Assembly: GCA_903632075.3 (NCBI GenBank)
Contig: CAHIKZ030004135.1
Location: forward strand, 595,001-659,000
Source: Acanthosepion pharaonis
Lineage: Eukaryota; Mollusca; Cephalopoda; Sepiida; Sepiidae
Direction of reading: 5' to 3'
Length of the DNA stretch: 64,000 bases
Position numbers and translations under genes: made by a program. Of this stretch, positions 11,175 to 22,039 are shown piece by piece (positions within the stretch are counted from its first letter, which is position 1; each line of letters begins with the position of its first letter). Below the pieces are notes generated by a model. That model saw only the letters and a list, made by a program, of their open reading frames with translations, was not told where the DNA came from and ran no database searches.

Positions 11175-12400
11175 TTTATTTCAGATTTAAAATACTTGAA
11201 TTGCATTTCGTAATTTATTAAAAAAGGGTATACTTCTTAACCTGTCATCATCTATCCAGTATTTGAAAAATTCAATTTACTATGAATATGCTACAGCAGA
11301 AGCATAGAGTATTTTAAGCTGCAAATTCCAATAGCAAGCAAAATTAGTTATTGAACCTTACGTTTGTACATTTAATCCCTAGTCGTTTGTTCATGACTCA
11401 GATTGAGATCAAATCTAAAATTATTATTTCCTATCAGTTTACAAGTCAGGATTCTTTATTTCATGAGCCTATCGATAAATTTATGCAGAAATTATTATTA
11501 TAGATAATTATGGTTGATTATTTTTTGTCGCTATTCCTGCTGCTGCTGTCATCTACTTCCCTGGTGGTTTGGTGATATAATGGCATGGATATGATGTTAC
11601 CTTCTCGTACGTAAAGAAGCGGCATTTTATGTCAGAGCACCACGCCAGATAATGATGGCATTTAGGGAGACAAATGTGAGAGAGTGATACTAGTGCAATA
11701 AGAGAATTGTGTCGGTGGTACTAAGATAAAAGAAGCAAGAGGAATAATGAAAGAGGAGGAATTTGCGACGACAGCGTCATAGTCGGGCGTTTCTTCCTCT
11801 CTGAGAACGAACGCATCAGAAGAAAAACGAGACACCGACCGATTTTTGTAATTTCATCTCGCTATGTGCAATTATTTTGCAACAACGGCCTCATTAGGCT
11901 GCGAATCCATTATCTGCTTTCGTTCATTCTGTGGAGCTTTTATTCTTTTCTTCCTGCCTTTAATCTACCGCTTCTTCCGTTTTAATATCATATATATTTG
12001 AGCGTATGCCTGTATCTAGTTTAAGTACAGATAGCTTAAATGATTCCTTCCTCATCGTTTCTTTTAATCTTCTGTTGTTGCATCGTTTTGATTCCATTCA
12101 GTGTTATTTTGTATTTTATTTAATATATTTGATACTGTAGAGATTTTTCTCTCATACAATCGTTTCTTTATTCGCCAGTTTCCATTCTTTCAATGTTATC
12201 AGCTGCATGTGTGTTATCGTTGCGCTGTAAAAATCGTTGGACATAACACGAGTTAATGCAAATGATAATTTAAAGTATCTTCTGGGATGAGAAGTTATCA
12301 TTATTTAGATTATTCTCCCGTGAACTCACTATCTTTGTTGCTATTATTACAATTCTTCCTTCTTTAACCTTCACTTTCGAATTAAACGCTTTATTTTATC
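11175..12400. other. no recognised gene
   Basis: AT-rich DNA without long frames. No repeat family from elsewhere in the window recognised here. Confidence 0.5.
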
Positions 12401-12401
12401 T

Positions 12402-12622
12402 ACAGGGTAGACTGTTCTCGTTCCACTCTCTGCTTCTTATCTGGAATTGCTCATTTATTACTTGCCCCGTTTCCACTGAGTCCAAATACACACTGCCCGA
12501 CCCACAGATAGAACTCATAATTACTATATCATAAATCAACGCTTTAATGCACAAGACCATTATCCTTTGGGACAATTCTAAGTGAAGAACTTGGGGCCTC
12601 GGCCAAAATGTTGTAATAACAA
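12402..12622 (-). mobile_element. PLE foldback terminal unit, divergent
   Basis: Starts with GGGTAGACTGTTCTCGTTCCA, the inverted PLE terminal start. An inverted tRNA-like segment follows (about 12500-12585). It ends with plus-strand GAAGAACTTGGGGCCTCGGCC and GTTGTAATAACAAC, the ribozyme-like end. Same architecture as 7273-7595 but strongly diverged. Confidence 0.5.
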
Positions 12623-12629
12623 CAAAGTT

Positions 12630-13020
12630 TACTTTAGTTTATTTAATGACATATCAACTCGTTATGGGTCATTTAATACCGAAATTCAATAATATTTTTG
12701 GGAGATTTGGTCATTTATTTTCAAAAATTTATTGCTGGTAATTTTTTTCTTCCTATTCGGATAATGGTATTTTTTTCTATGAAAATATATTGCTAATATT
12801 CTTACTACAAAAATATATATTTTATACATTCATAATGTTTTAACACCAGTTTGGGGGTTAACTATTTTTCCATAGCTGGGACCCTAACAGGTGCTACCAC
12901 TCCGGGTCAGGGTAGACCTGCGAACAACAGCAATTAAATGTTGGTTCCACACTCCGCAAAACCTCCGAATCAGAGACTTTGCTGCCGGATGTAGTTTATC
13001 GTCATACCCGGGACGAAACA
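12630..13020 (-). mobile_element. SINE-like family B, copy 2
   Basis: Inverted order: tail (TTATGGGTCATTTAATACC), AT-rich body, GCTGGGACCCTAACAGGTGC, CCGGGTCAGGGTAGACCTG, TGCCGGATGTAGTTTATCG. Matches 47255-47630 and 46600-46940 closely in layout. Confidence 0.7.
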
Positions 13021-13024
13021 ACAA

Positions 13025-14050
13025 AGATGGGGACAATAGTCCGAACCCAAGTAATGTAAATAGAGGAATAATTTTTCATTAATTTGTTTATTGTTGCATT
13101 GAAGATCCCCAGTTTCTACCATGTATTTTCGATCTGAAAATACTGGATGACCTGAATCGAATTTAATTTCAATAAGGAATTATTGTTCTCAGAGATCTTG
13201 ATCTGTGATGACGGCTATATTTACTGGGCTTACTCTAACAGATATGTAATAAACTTTGAACTCGATGTCTCACTAGAGCACCAGAGAGGCTATGTGCACC
13301 AACAGTGAACCTTAGCTACCAAGTGTCGATTCGTATCTCGCACAGGATGCCAGTGGCTACTCCCGTTCCCTTAACAGATGGCCGACCCAGCGGCGCTTAG
13401 GATAGGCTACGTCGGACAGCCGGAGGATATAAAGATATATAAGCACCATCGAAGAGGGAAAGAACAGTATCTCTTATGTCATTGCGAAAAGTATCTACGT
13501 TCGAAGTAAACCCCCAAAACCACACACTCACTCACACGCCGATATTAATTGACAAAGTATGAGAGATTTAGTCTCGTGTTTTATTAGTCGTTACAACGAT
13601 AAAAATTACAAGTTAAAGAAGAAATTAACCAACTACTCTTTTGTAAGATTCGGAATTATTGAACTGAATTCGATGTTTCTTCATGTTAATCTTTCTCACG
13701 GAGCAAATAAGATGCTAAATTAAACTAAAGACACACACCTTGTTCCAAATATTTTATTCTTGTCATTTCTTTCACTATTTTTAGCTTTCATTATCCAGAT
13801 CAGATATTTATGTAAACTAAAATCATATTCCAAGCACCTTCATACAAGAATATATTTTTTCTTTGAAAATTATTTCAAGATTATTGTCAAGAACCCCGTG
13901 TTATCATTTTTAATTCATAGAATCTCAACATCTTTTTTCTATCTTGTATGTGTTTCTATTTCTGTTTATAATTATTTGACCCCCAGGTAAGGTGATAAAC
14001 TCACTAAGACGCTATAGTTTACTGAGAGGGAAATAAACTGATAAAACGTT
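13025..14050. other. no recognised gene; possible Pol II promoter near 13430
   Basis: A GC-richer block (13260-13420) leads into GGATATAAAGATATATAAGC, which resembles a TATA box and could be an LTR or gene promoter. No coding sequence follows that I can support. Confidence 0.25.
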
Positions 14051-14059
14051 AAGGATAGA

Positions 14060-15065
14060 GAGAACAATAAAAGAATAATGATTCAAGGAGACAGAAGATG
14101 ACTACTGACGTTGCAGTTAAATTTTTGAAGATCGTAGTTGACAGCAAAGTAAGAACCTGGAAGAGAATTCCACAAGTGAGAAGTGTGAGAGAAGAAACTA
14201 TTAGCATAGAACTTGCGGTTACATCTATAAATTTCAAACGTAACTATTTGCCAACCTATTCTATGTACTGCATCCCTTCAGGACGCTGGCGATCATGACT
14301 CTCCACAATTTCCTGTCCTTTGTAGCTTTTAATAAATGTTGTCCTGAAACTCGTTCAATCATCCATTTACTCATATAGGTAAATTATGCATAGGTTTTAT
14401 TTTCTTCTGTCCTGTAATCTAACAGCCAATCTATTACTGCGCTTAATTTATTGAAGTTGGGATAAAATAGAAGAAATCCCATCAGAACAGTTATCAAGGA
14501 AATATTTATAGAAATTTATGGGCACGTGGCTGAGTTCTGACTATGAGACCGGGGTTCGAATCTTACCATGGTCGATTTGTCAGGATGGCGACTTTTTGAT
14601 GTTATCTGCAGGAGGCGATCCCAGCGTGGAAAGTGCCTGAAAACCTTACCACGGATTAAACCGACCCTTATAGAGCCGTCGATGGTTGTGCTAGCACGAA
14701 GTCACAAGTCATCATGACCGAGGAGTTGAACGTGCTGGCCTTGTCCAGACTGTTATTCAGGCTAGATAACTCGCACTCAACCAGAAACAGTAATGAAAGT
14801 CTGCTTAGCATGATTACAGTATAAACCACATTTGTGCTGAAAAACACAAACGTGCCTAAACAAACGCCTGCAACGGGGATTAACTAGCCGCTCTGATACG
14901 AGTGTCTGCACCATTTATATCAATATATAGGCACAGGGCTGTTACGTTACGGAGGTGAATACGTGACTGAAACCGAGATGCCTATGCCAGGACCTATAAT
15001 ATTGCAGATTCTTCTTTCGATTCTGTCAAGAATTTTAGATACATAGGAGAAGCACCAAAACAGAT
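14060..15065 (-). pseudogene. LINE ORF2 C-terminal relic, split by a SINE
   Basis: Plus-strand order GACGTTGCAGTTAAATTTTTG, GTGAGAAGTGTGAGAGAAGAAAC, CCAATCTATTACTGC, then (after the SINE at about 14519-14935) GAGATGCCTATGCCAGGACC and ATATTGCAGATTCTTCTTT. It is co-linear with the relics at 1159-1765 and 27975-28600. The coding strand is minus. The SINE inserted after the LINE. Near 14275 a short extra piece encodes ...VLKRH-like residues of another LINE. Confidence 0.6.
14519..14935 (+). mobile_element. tRNA-derived SINE family D, copy 1 (nested in LINE)
   Basis: B box GGGGTTCGAATCTTACC, then GGCGATCCCAGCGTGG, CTTACCACGG, GTCGATGGTTGTGCTAGCAC, CACAAGTCATCATGACCGAG, and the 3' end TAGCCGCTCTGATACGAGTG. 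The order is repeated at 46150-46593 and, inverted, at 33918-34385. Confidence 0.75.
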
Positions 15066-15069
15066 ATTT

Positions 15070-15880
15070 TTTTCCTTAAATCTATTTATTCCTATATTTA
15101 ACCCGCACTCCAATATTGTGATTTATTCCATTTGATTTCGGCCTTCATTTTGGGGATTTGGCGATGTGTCAAATTTACTAAGAATGGTTCTAAACTCTTG
15201 TTGTTTCAAAGTGAGTTTGCCGTGAAAAAGAGATTTTGACAATGATTACTTTCGAAAGTAAACGCAGACTTCGTAAGACCGCTTGTGAAAAAAAGAATCT
15301 TGTTGTGTGTCGTGAATTTTCCTCCACGAAAAACGAAAGCATCACGCAACAACTATCTTGTATTTGTTATTCTTTTATATAAATACTCGATAGCAACATA
15401 AAATATAAAAGAAAAGGAGATATGTCATTCAAATGATGTCTATTCTATAGGCTCTTGCCTAATCAGAAGAAGTTTGTAAAAATAACACGAACGGTCTTCT
15501 TTTTCTCACTTTTGCCAAACGTGTCACCAAATAAAACGAAGACGGCATAGCCATTCTATCTCCTTCATTTCTTTTTATCAGTATCCCCTTTTAGAGTTTG
15601 ATAGACTCTAAAAGCTATTAAGTGCTGATGACTATAGAAAAGCCAATATGGTTATTGTCTACATTTATGCTAAATAAGATAAGGGGATATAAGAAGCTTT
15701 TGTTGCGCCAACCTTGCGCATAGGCTAAACTTGCCTATTTTAAAAAATCAAAACAGAAAAGATTAACATTTTAATGAAATCGAACACTAGCACGATAGTT
15801 TTATATGCCGTAATGTACACAAATGGGTATGTCCAAATCCTCATAAATAATTTGGACACAATTTGGTAAAAGGCGGCAAT
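15070..15880. other. no recognised gene; one short hairpin
   Basis: A perfect 10-bp stem with 7-nt loop lies at 15588-15614 (CTTTTAGAGT / ACTCTAAAAG). Nothing else recognised. Confidence 0.5.
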
Positions 15881-16330
15881 ATGCTCCCTAAGGTGGCAGC
15901 GTGAGCTGTTAGCGTGGGAAGCTCTCGATCTCTCTACCTTTTGGCAGAGAGAAACCCGGACGAGTCTATGGCAAAGGGCAGAGTCTCGACTGGCGAGGTA
16001 GACAGTTACTCGATTCCGCGTACGCGAGGTCTACGGGCTCGGATTTCTCTACATTAAATTTAGCCTTGTGCCGCATCCTACCTTGTGGGGAGGCAGGTAA
16101 ATATCGTAATCAGCTGTCTACTCTGACCAAAAAAAAGATGTCGAACTCTCTGCCAAACGATGCAGTGTCTCGTACGGGGAGTGAGTCTCATCCAGGGCGT
16201 ATGCGGGGTCTACGGACAATTTTTGCCCGAGCCTACGGGCTCGGATTTGCCCACATTAAATTTTGCCTTGTGCCGCATCCTACCTTGTGAAGAGGCAGGT
16301 AAATATCGTAATATGCTGTCTCAGTAGTCC
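15880..16330 (+). repeat. family E repeat, two copies in tandem (~200-bp spacing)
   Basis: CTACGGGCTCGGATTT, ACATTAAATTT and GCCTTGTGCCGCATCCTACC occur together twice, near 16031 and 16232. Further members: 16725-17007 (plus) and 19120-19265 (minus). Head parts are GC-rich and not tRNA-like. Unclassified SINE-like repeat. Confidence 0.7.
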
Positions 16331-16594
16331 ACCACTAGCAGTGGTTTACCTACTTCATGCCGCTGGCGAGTATTGTATTTTGTTGATGTTATAAAGATTA
16401 CCATTTCATTTCCAACCTCCGTTTTGGTTATTCCTCATTCAGTTACTCTTCCTAGGTTACAACAATAGGCAAATACATCACCCTCTTATCCACGAAACAA
16501 ACAATATTATTTTCACTTCATTTGTCGAGAAAATATCTTGTATCCTCAACCCTATCGCAGATATATGCAAACGCACCGGCAATATTCTTTTGTG

Positions 16595-16660
16595 TGTCTC
16601 TTCAGGACATTGGAGATCATAGATCTCTATAATTTTCTATCCTTTTGTTATGGTGGAATG
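16595..16660 (-). pseudogene. short LINE 3' coding remnant
   Basis: TCTCTTCAGGACATTGGAGATC matches positions 14270, 39357 and 63151. On the minus strand this reads ...(M)I..VLKRH, the end of a LINE ORF. Confidence 0.35.
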
Positions 16661-16724
16661 CACCTATTTTATAGTGAATAGACTCTCCCACCTATAATAA
16701 GTGGGAGTAGTAAGAGTAACGAGT

Positions 16725-17007
16725 CAGTCAGTCAGTCGATGTCGGTCGACCGGCTGATCGGTTGAACTATCTGCCTTCGGGCGGGGAAGAAACCCGAAAG
16801 AGGCTACGCCGAAGGGCGGATTCTCTTTTTGGGAGGTAAACCGACCCTGAACCCGTTTATACGGGTTCGATGGGCATATTTTTGGCCGGGCCCACGGGCT
16901 CGGAGATCCCACATTAAATCGGCCTTGTGCCACATGATGCCCTCGTAGGGGGGGGTGACTAAAGATCGTCAGTCAGTCGGTCAGTGAATCAGTCGATGTC
17001 GGACGAC
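16725..17007 (+). mobile_element. family E repeat flanked by direct repeats
   Basis: Same core (GGGCCCACGGGCTCGG, CACATTAAATCGGCCTTGTGCCACAT). CAGTCGATGTCGG(T/A)CGAC lies on both sides (about 16733-16750 and 16990-17007) within CAGT-rich DNA. The direct repeats may be a target duplication or part of the element. Confidence 0.55.
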
Positions 17008-17099
17008 AGTTAATCGATTACGAAATTATCAGCGACCACAACAAGAATTCTCTGCGTAATACTTATATCAAGTTCCTAACGTTTTGTACGTCGAACCTA

Positions 17100-17245
17100 T
17101 TTTAGGACCGATTTAGTACAATACAAGCCTCCACTGCGAGATCACTCCACAACACCTTTATAGCTCTTAGTATTTTTTATTATTATTCTCCTTCCCGCTC
17201 CGTGTTCTGCCATTCATCACACAAGCTCATCAGTTTAGTTATTCG
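17100..17245 (-). pseudogene. LINE 3' remnant
   Basis: Shares TTTATAGCTCTTA, GTTCTGCCAT.ATCA and CACA.AAGCTCATCA with 63140-63270. The minus strand is the coding sense. Too short and broken to assign. Confidence 0.35.
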
Positions 17246-17611
17246 CTTTATATTTCACAAAAATTCAACTGCCTCTTCCTGATTCTCAGTATAAGTGTCG
17301 TTTTTGTTTCAGTTTTCCTTAAAAATGTTACTAAAGCATAAAAAGCAAACAGGCACACTGATTCACACAGTTTAGAAGTGTAGCGACAACATGGAGGAAT
17401 TGAGTTTGATAAAAAAAAAAAAAAAAAAATATCGTTTATAGTATGAGGAATCTCGTTGCGAACAGATGTAACTAGACTACCAGATGACAAAGCAGTTAAG
17501 GCATTAAACTTAAATAACCCTCTCAATATACTGGTGAGATTCCATAAAGCAGGAATAATTAAAATAAAATAAATAGGCGAATAAATTTTATTAAGAATTT
17601 AAAAAAGACAC

Positions 17612-17845
17612 TATTTACATTATTCGGACTACTGTCCTCATTTATGTTGTCATATTTATCACAACGTTTCGGCTGTTGTACGCTCCGGCCTTCTTCAGTT
17701 GGTTGAAATGTCGAACTAAACTCTTTATTTCGTTCGCTGGAATAGACTGTTCTAGTTCCACGTGCCATATTTATCAAAACGTTTCTGCCGTTGTACGCTT
17801 CGGCTTTCTTCAGGTGGTTGGAATGTCGAACTGAAATATAGACAG
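17612..17845 (-). mobile_element. two partial PLE terminal repeats in tandem
   Basis: A nearly complete terminal repeat (17612-17770: TTATTCGGACTACTGTCC, CACAACGTTTCGGC, CCGGCCTTCTTCAG, GGAATAGACTGTTCTAG) is followed by a second partial one (17770-17840). Minus-strand translation of the first gives MARGTRTVYPSERN, the same in-repeat start seen at 40840 and 47996. Confidence 0.7.
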
Positions 17846-18034
17846 ATGTTTAAAAAAAAAAAAAAGAATCAGAAATTAACAAAAGATATAAACACACGGT
17901 CATTACACATCCTAGATTGGACAAGAAGTTAATTTCAATCGATAGATTAAAAGACGAGCAAGACAACAACTCTGCGCTTCCGAAAGGTTACCTATAAAAT
18001 GCCTGTAAAAAGAAAAGAAAAAAGAATACTCAAT

Positions 18035-18465
18035 TCAATGACTGTCTGTGTTCAGATGGTAAAAATGGCTTTCACGATAGAGCAGGACTGCATCAACAAT
18101 AACATGGTAAAAACCAAACAAATGCAACTGTAAAACAGAAAGACCTAAAGAGAGATAAATAACTTCCTTATTGCCCACATGCTCTACCCATGGTACTCTC
18201 AGCATTCTTTTGTAAAACCACATCTCCGTCGCTTGAAGTATGCTCTCCATCTTTAAGGAAATTTTCCAACATTCACTGCCATTTAGAAGGGTTGCTATCA
18301 CATAGCTGTTTAATTCTCTTTTCTAATGAAATCTTTCTGCCATTATTTTGTATAGCTTTTATAAGTCACCTTTCATTATTCCAACGGGTCATTGGATATC
18401 GCTATCATATTTTCTGCTATCTGTTAAGACATTTCCTAGATATTTAAATTTCTGAGCTTAATGAA
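18035..18465 (-). pseudogene. LINE reverse-transcriptase C-terminal fragment, RTE-like
   Basis: Minus-strand frames carry FKYLGNVLTDSRKYDSDI, then LLNGSECWKI, ATEMWFYKRMLRVPW and EHVGNKEV. This is the usual order after the RT palm in LINE ORFs (FKYLG...YGSE.W....TEMW..RRMLRI.W). Several stops and frame changes. The element is 5'-truncated, like most LINE copies. Confidence 0.75.
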
Positions 18466-18469
18466 ATAA

Positions 18470-19115
18470 ATGATTGCACATTATTGATTACAAGTTTCTC
18501 CTCGATTTGAACTTTGACTCGTATTGTCTCTGTCAGATGCACCATCTGCAGCCTGGTGTGAATATATCAATCAACGCAATAATGACAATGGAATCTGGGC
18601 TTGTAATTATGATAATGCCATTTATGTTGATGATGCAAGTGAGGGAGGTGGCCGTAGTTGTCAGCGTCACCGGGAGGAGGATTTCAATGTTGTTCTTAAT
18701 TGTTAACAAGAATGAAAAAGAATGATTGTATGATTTTTTTTCCTCACTTGTACACGATGGTTTTATTGCTTCTGCTATTGATGAGAATGATGACAGAGGG
18801 TCTGTTGTAGTGGCGTCTAATGCTGTTCAGTCAGAATCGTTGTCCTTGAGAAGAACAACGGCAAAGGAGGCTTTATTGATGGTAATGATATGTGTAATGA
18901 TAATTTTGATTGTATTGTTACCGTTTATTGTTGTTGAAGTGGAAGCTTCATAACAGCTGAAACAATTATAACGAAGTATGATTCTGCTGGTAAATTCTCT
19001 GGTGATAATAAGGGTAAAGATTAGTATGGATTAGCATGGATTATAATGAGGATAATCACACTGAATGCATTGATTTTATTTTGTTTATGAACAATGTGAC
19101 AATTTTTATTGTGTA
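18470..19115 (+). other. no recognised gene; two open frames
   Basis: Frames at 18474-18725 and 18726-18953 are open but of low-complexity GAT/GTT-rich composition and match nothing I know. Confidence 0.35.
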
Positions 19116-19119
19116 TGGA

Positions 19120-19265
19120 TATTTATCTCGTCTCCCCATGGAGATGTGATGCGACACAAGGTCGTGTTTATTGTGGGGAACCCGAGCGCGTACACCTGGG
19201 CCAAGGACAAAATTTCAACGAGCACCGATCCCTCTCTCTAGTCCAATGAGAGGACACAGCCTTTT
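19120..19265 (-). repeat. family E repeat, inverted copy
   Basis: Minus-strand core CGCTCGGGTTCCCCACAATAA and GACCTTGTGTCGCATCAC parallels family E at 16031 and 16232. Confidence 0.6.
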
Positions 19266-19489
19266 TATTGTCTATGTTTATAACGACGACAATTATGATG
19301 ATGCTAAAGAATTACCGATTTAAACGATAATGACGATGTTGTTTTAGGATGATAGTGATCATAAGAATTAAGATCATAATTTCACTGATCTAATTTATGA
19401 CAATGCAGATTCGTTCTTACGATCAGGATAATAATATATCTTATCCTGATAACTATGATTCTATTTAGTTTTCAACTTCACACAAGAGA

Positions 19490-19872
19490 CTTACGGCCAT
19501 ATCCCGTAGAGACACCGAAGTTAAGCAACGCCGGGCCTGTTCAGTAACTAAATGGGTGACAGCTCGGGAATACCAGATGCTGTAAGCTTGGATGTACGGG
19601 TGGTGTAATGGATAATCGTGGTGTAATTGTAGATCGGAGAGCCGAGTTCAAATTCCATTAGAGTTCGTTATATTAATTTACGCGCAAATATCCTTGGGGA
19701 ACGTATGAATCCCCCTCTTCTCCCCACCCGACCAGCTATGGGTTAACGAGTAGGTTAACTTGTATCAGTAAATCATTATTATTTCCATAAAAAGTCTTAC
19801 AATCTGAAAATATGTTCTAGCTTTAAATAACCAGCAAAAGGTCGATAAACCGTAAAAAAACAAATCAGTCAA
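19490..19872 (+). mobile_element. 5S-tRNA compound SINE (family A), most complete copy
   Basis: Three modules. (1) 19490-19589 resembles 5S rRNA: CTTACGGCCATA at the start, GTTAAGCAACGCCGGGCC like the 5S box A, AAATGGGTGACAGCTCGGGA and ATACCAGATGCTGTAAGCTT like box C and the 3' end. (2) 19590-19660 is tRNA-like: GGTGGTGTAATGGATAA (A box) and GAGCCGAGTTCAAATTCC (B box). (3) A body and tail: CTTTAAATAACC, GGTCGATAAACCGTAAAAAA, AAATC. Other copies: 9807-10090 (+), 37957-38327 (-), 44434-44805 (+), 53498-53830 (-). 5S-tRNA chimeric SINEs are known from AmnSINE1-type elements. Confidence 0.85.
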
Positions 19873-19879
19873 TTCTTTG

Positions 19880-21119
19880 ATAATAATAGTCAAAATGCAT
19901 CTTATTTTTATATATTTGTGCTCACTGAATTTTCACACCAGCATTAACTGGAGAATTTCATTCGGGATTAACTGACAGTAAGTCTGCCGGTATATATCTT
20001 TCAGTAATTTCACATTCTTCAAACAAAGTATGTTCGAGACTATTCCAAATACGCCAATAATGATGAACACTGATACCAACACTTAGTTCATTTTTTTCCC
20101 CAGGGTTCAAATATGTATCTAGATTTTCATTTTCTTTCACATTTTCAAGCCAAGAACTTTTCAGCTACCATTCCTAGCCAATTTGATAACAAAAATAAAG
20201 AAACTGTGATGCCATTGTTCCAAATATGTAAAGAAAGGTACGAGAATAGATCTACAAGTCCGTTGGGTATTTCAGTTATAAAATAGAAATAAACGTATGG
20301 AATAACCATCTCAATAAAAATACACTATTCTCCCTTATTCAATATGATATACTCCACTTACGAACAAAGACAGCTTTTGTATCATCAACTATCTTTCCTT
20401 TTCAGGGTCGGAGAGAAAGCATGTAAAATATTTCTATACATTTGTAACGTGTCCTCTTTCTAGAAAATAAAAACTTCATTTACATTCTTCTAGCTTCTCT
20501 CTAGAGCTCTTTATATTTTATTTCAAATGTTTGGGTTAATATCTGTATCGACGACAGATCCTCCTAATGTCAGATTTGTATAAATATACAATGTTGGGTT
20601 GTTTAAATAAACAACCCAACATTGGTATTGAGACGAAAATTCTAACTCAATAAATCTGTCATTCACTGGTGTCATCGTCGCAACGCTTGGACATTCTGAA
20701 TATTAAATGGTGGATCAAAATCACCAATCGTCACCGGAGACTAGATTACTAACTTCGCGGTGAGTATGTAAAGTGTTATTATTTCTAACTAGCATGTGAT
20801 CATGATAGACTATCTTGAACACTAACAAGTGAGTCGGTCAGACGAGAGTAGTAAGTAAAAAGCATCCAAGTATGAAGACATTAAATCAAACAGAGTATCA
20901 GAACATCGAGATTCGTTGAGTTTAAAGGGTTAGATAGAATTTGATGTGTTCTTATTCAATTTAGCTTTGCGCTTGAATCATCCCGAATTATTTTATAAAT
21001 TTAAGAAGAATTTTCAAAAAGTTCACATAGCGGTGACGAATGCATGAAATCGTCACTGAAGTTACTGGAAATAATAAATCCTTCCCCTTAAAATTAATCC
21101 CTGTGTGCATTCAAATATA
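19880..21119. other. no recognised gene; one perfect hairpin
   Basis: A 36-bp hairpin at 20589-20624 has 16-bp perfect arms (CAATGTTGGGTTGTTT and its complement) and a 4-nt loop. The remainder holds nothing I recognise. Confidence 0.5.
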
Positions 21120-21127
21120 CTTATAAC

Positions 21128-21407
21128 CATGGGCGGATTTAGGTCCCTGGGCCAATAGAATTTGGGGGTCTCTCTTCATTACGTATGTTGACTCCGAATT
21201 TTTAATAAAAAAGATATATATTTAAGATGCTGATATTTGATGTAAAACATAAAACACTTCAAATTTAAATAAAAGAAATGAATCTGCTCCCTACGTATAT
21301 CTTTATTTTTTCTCGTTTCATAAGGGGCCCAAGATTTGAGGTCCCTTGTGGGCTTCTCTAGTCTTTGGGCTGCAGCCCATAATATTCCATATGTCAATTC
21401 GGCACTG
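21128..21407. mobile_element. hAT-like MITE with 8-bp target duplication
   Basis: Left tip CATGGGCGGATTTAGG and inverted right tip CAGTGCCGAATTGAC are loosely alike. CTTATAAC (21120-21127) and CTTATAGC (21408-21415) flank the element, an 8-bp duplication with one change, as expected for hAT. No coding capacity. The imperfect tips keep confidence moderate. Confidence 0.45.
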
Positions 21408-21419
21408 CTTATAGCCCAT

Positions 21420-21900
21420 TTATACATCTGTGCACCACATATACGATTGGTAATGACTAATATATCTATAAAAAATACATACAGACACAAAAAATCAAAC
21501 CTAACATAAATGGTCAACACAATATTAATAAAACCCGAGATCAAAGCAGACATATTAACACAAATACACACACAAACACAAACACACAATTAGACACGCA
21601 AACACACACGTGCTGGTAAGTTTGTACGTGCATGTCTCTATTTATGTATAAATACATGTGTTAACATCCATAGGCACACACATAAATACGCACACCCACA
21701 AACGCATAGAAACACAAAATCCAGCCATAACAAAATAGGAATAAAATAGTGGTCAACGGAGAAAGTGCGGAATGAATGAAAAAAAAAAAAAGGACGAAAG
21801 AGGAAGTGAAATCTGCAACCAATCAACATAAATCGAGCGAAAAGGAAAGTAACGTACTCACACCACAATAGAAATACCAACAAATCGAGAAATAGTAACA
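21420..21900. other. CA-rich DNA, no gene
   Basis: Scattered ACAC runs (21545-21720) on AT-rich ground. Minus-strand open frames here come from the repeat. Confidence 0.6.
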
Positions 21901-22032
21901 GTTTGGCTCTCTTCTGAAGAGTAGTTTCATTATGTAACGACGAAACTTTGAAGTAAACAGAAAGAGAATTAATAGAATTGTTGAATGGAAGGTCTGAGAT
22001 AATGGTCAAATGTAGGCACACCAAAAATTTAA
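21900..22032 (+). mobile_element. PLE terminal-repeat-like fragment
   Basis: TTCTGAAGAGTAG ... AACGACGAAACTTTG has the CTGANGA ... GAAA order. Downstream, GGTCTGAGATAATGG.CAAATGTAG matches 24015-24052. Probably a fragment of another PLE family. Confidence 0.35.
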
Positions 22033-22039
22033 CCTTGGG

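Noticed and set aside
19490..19589. Functional 5S rRNA gene
   Set aside because: About 20 bp short, several core changes, and fused to a tRNA-like and SINE body.
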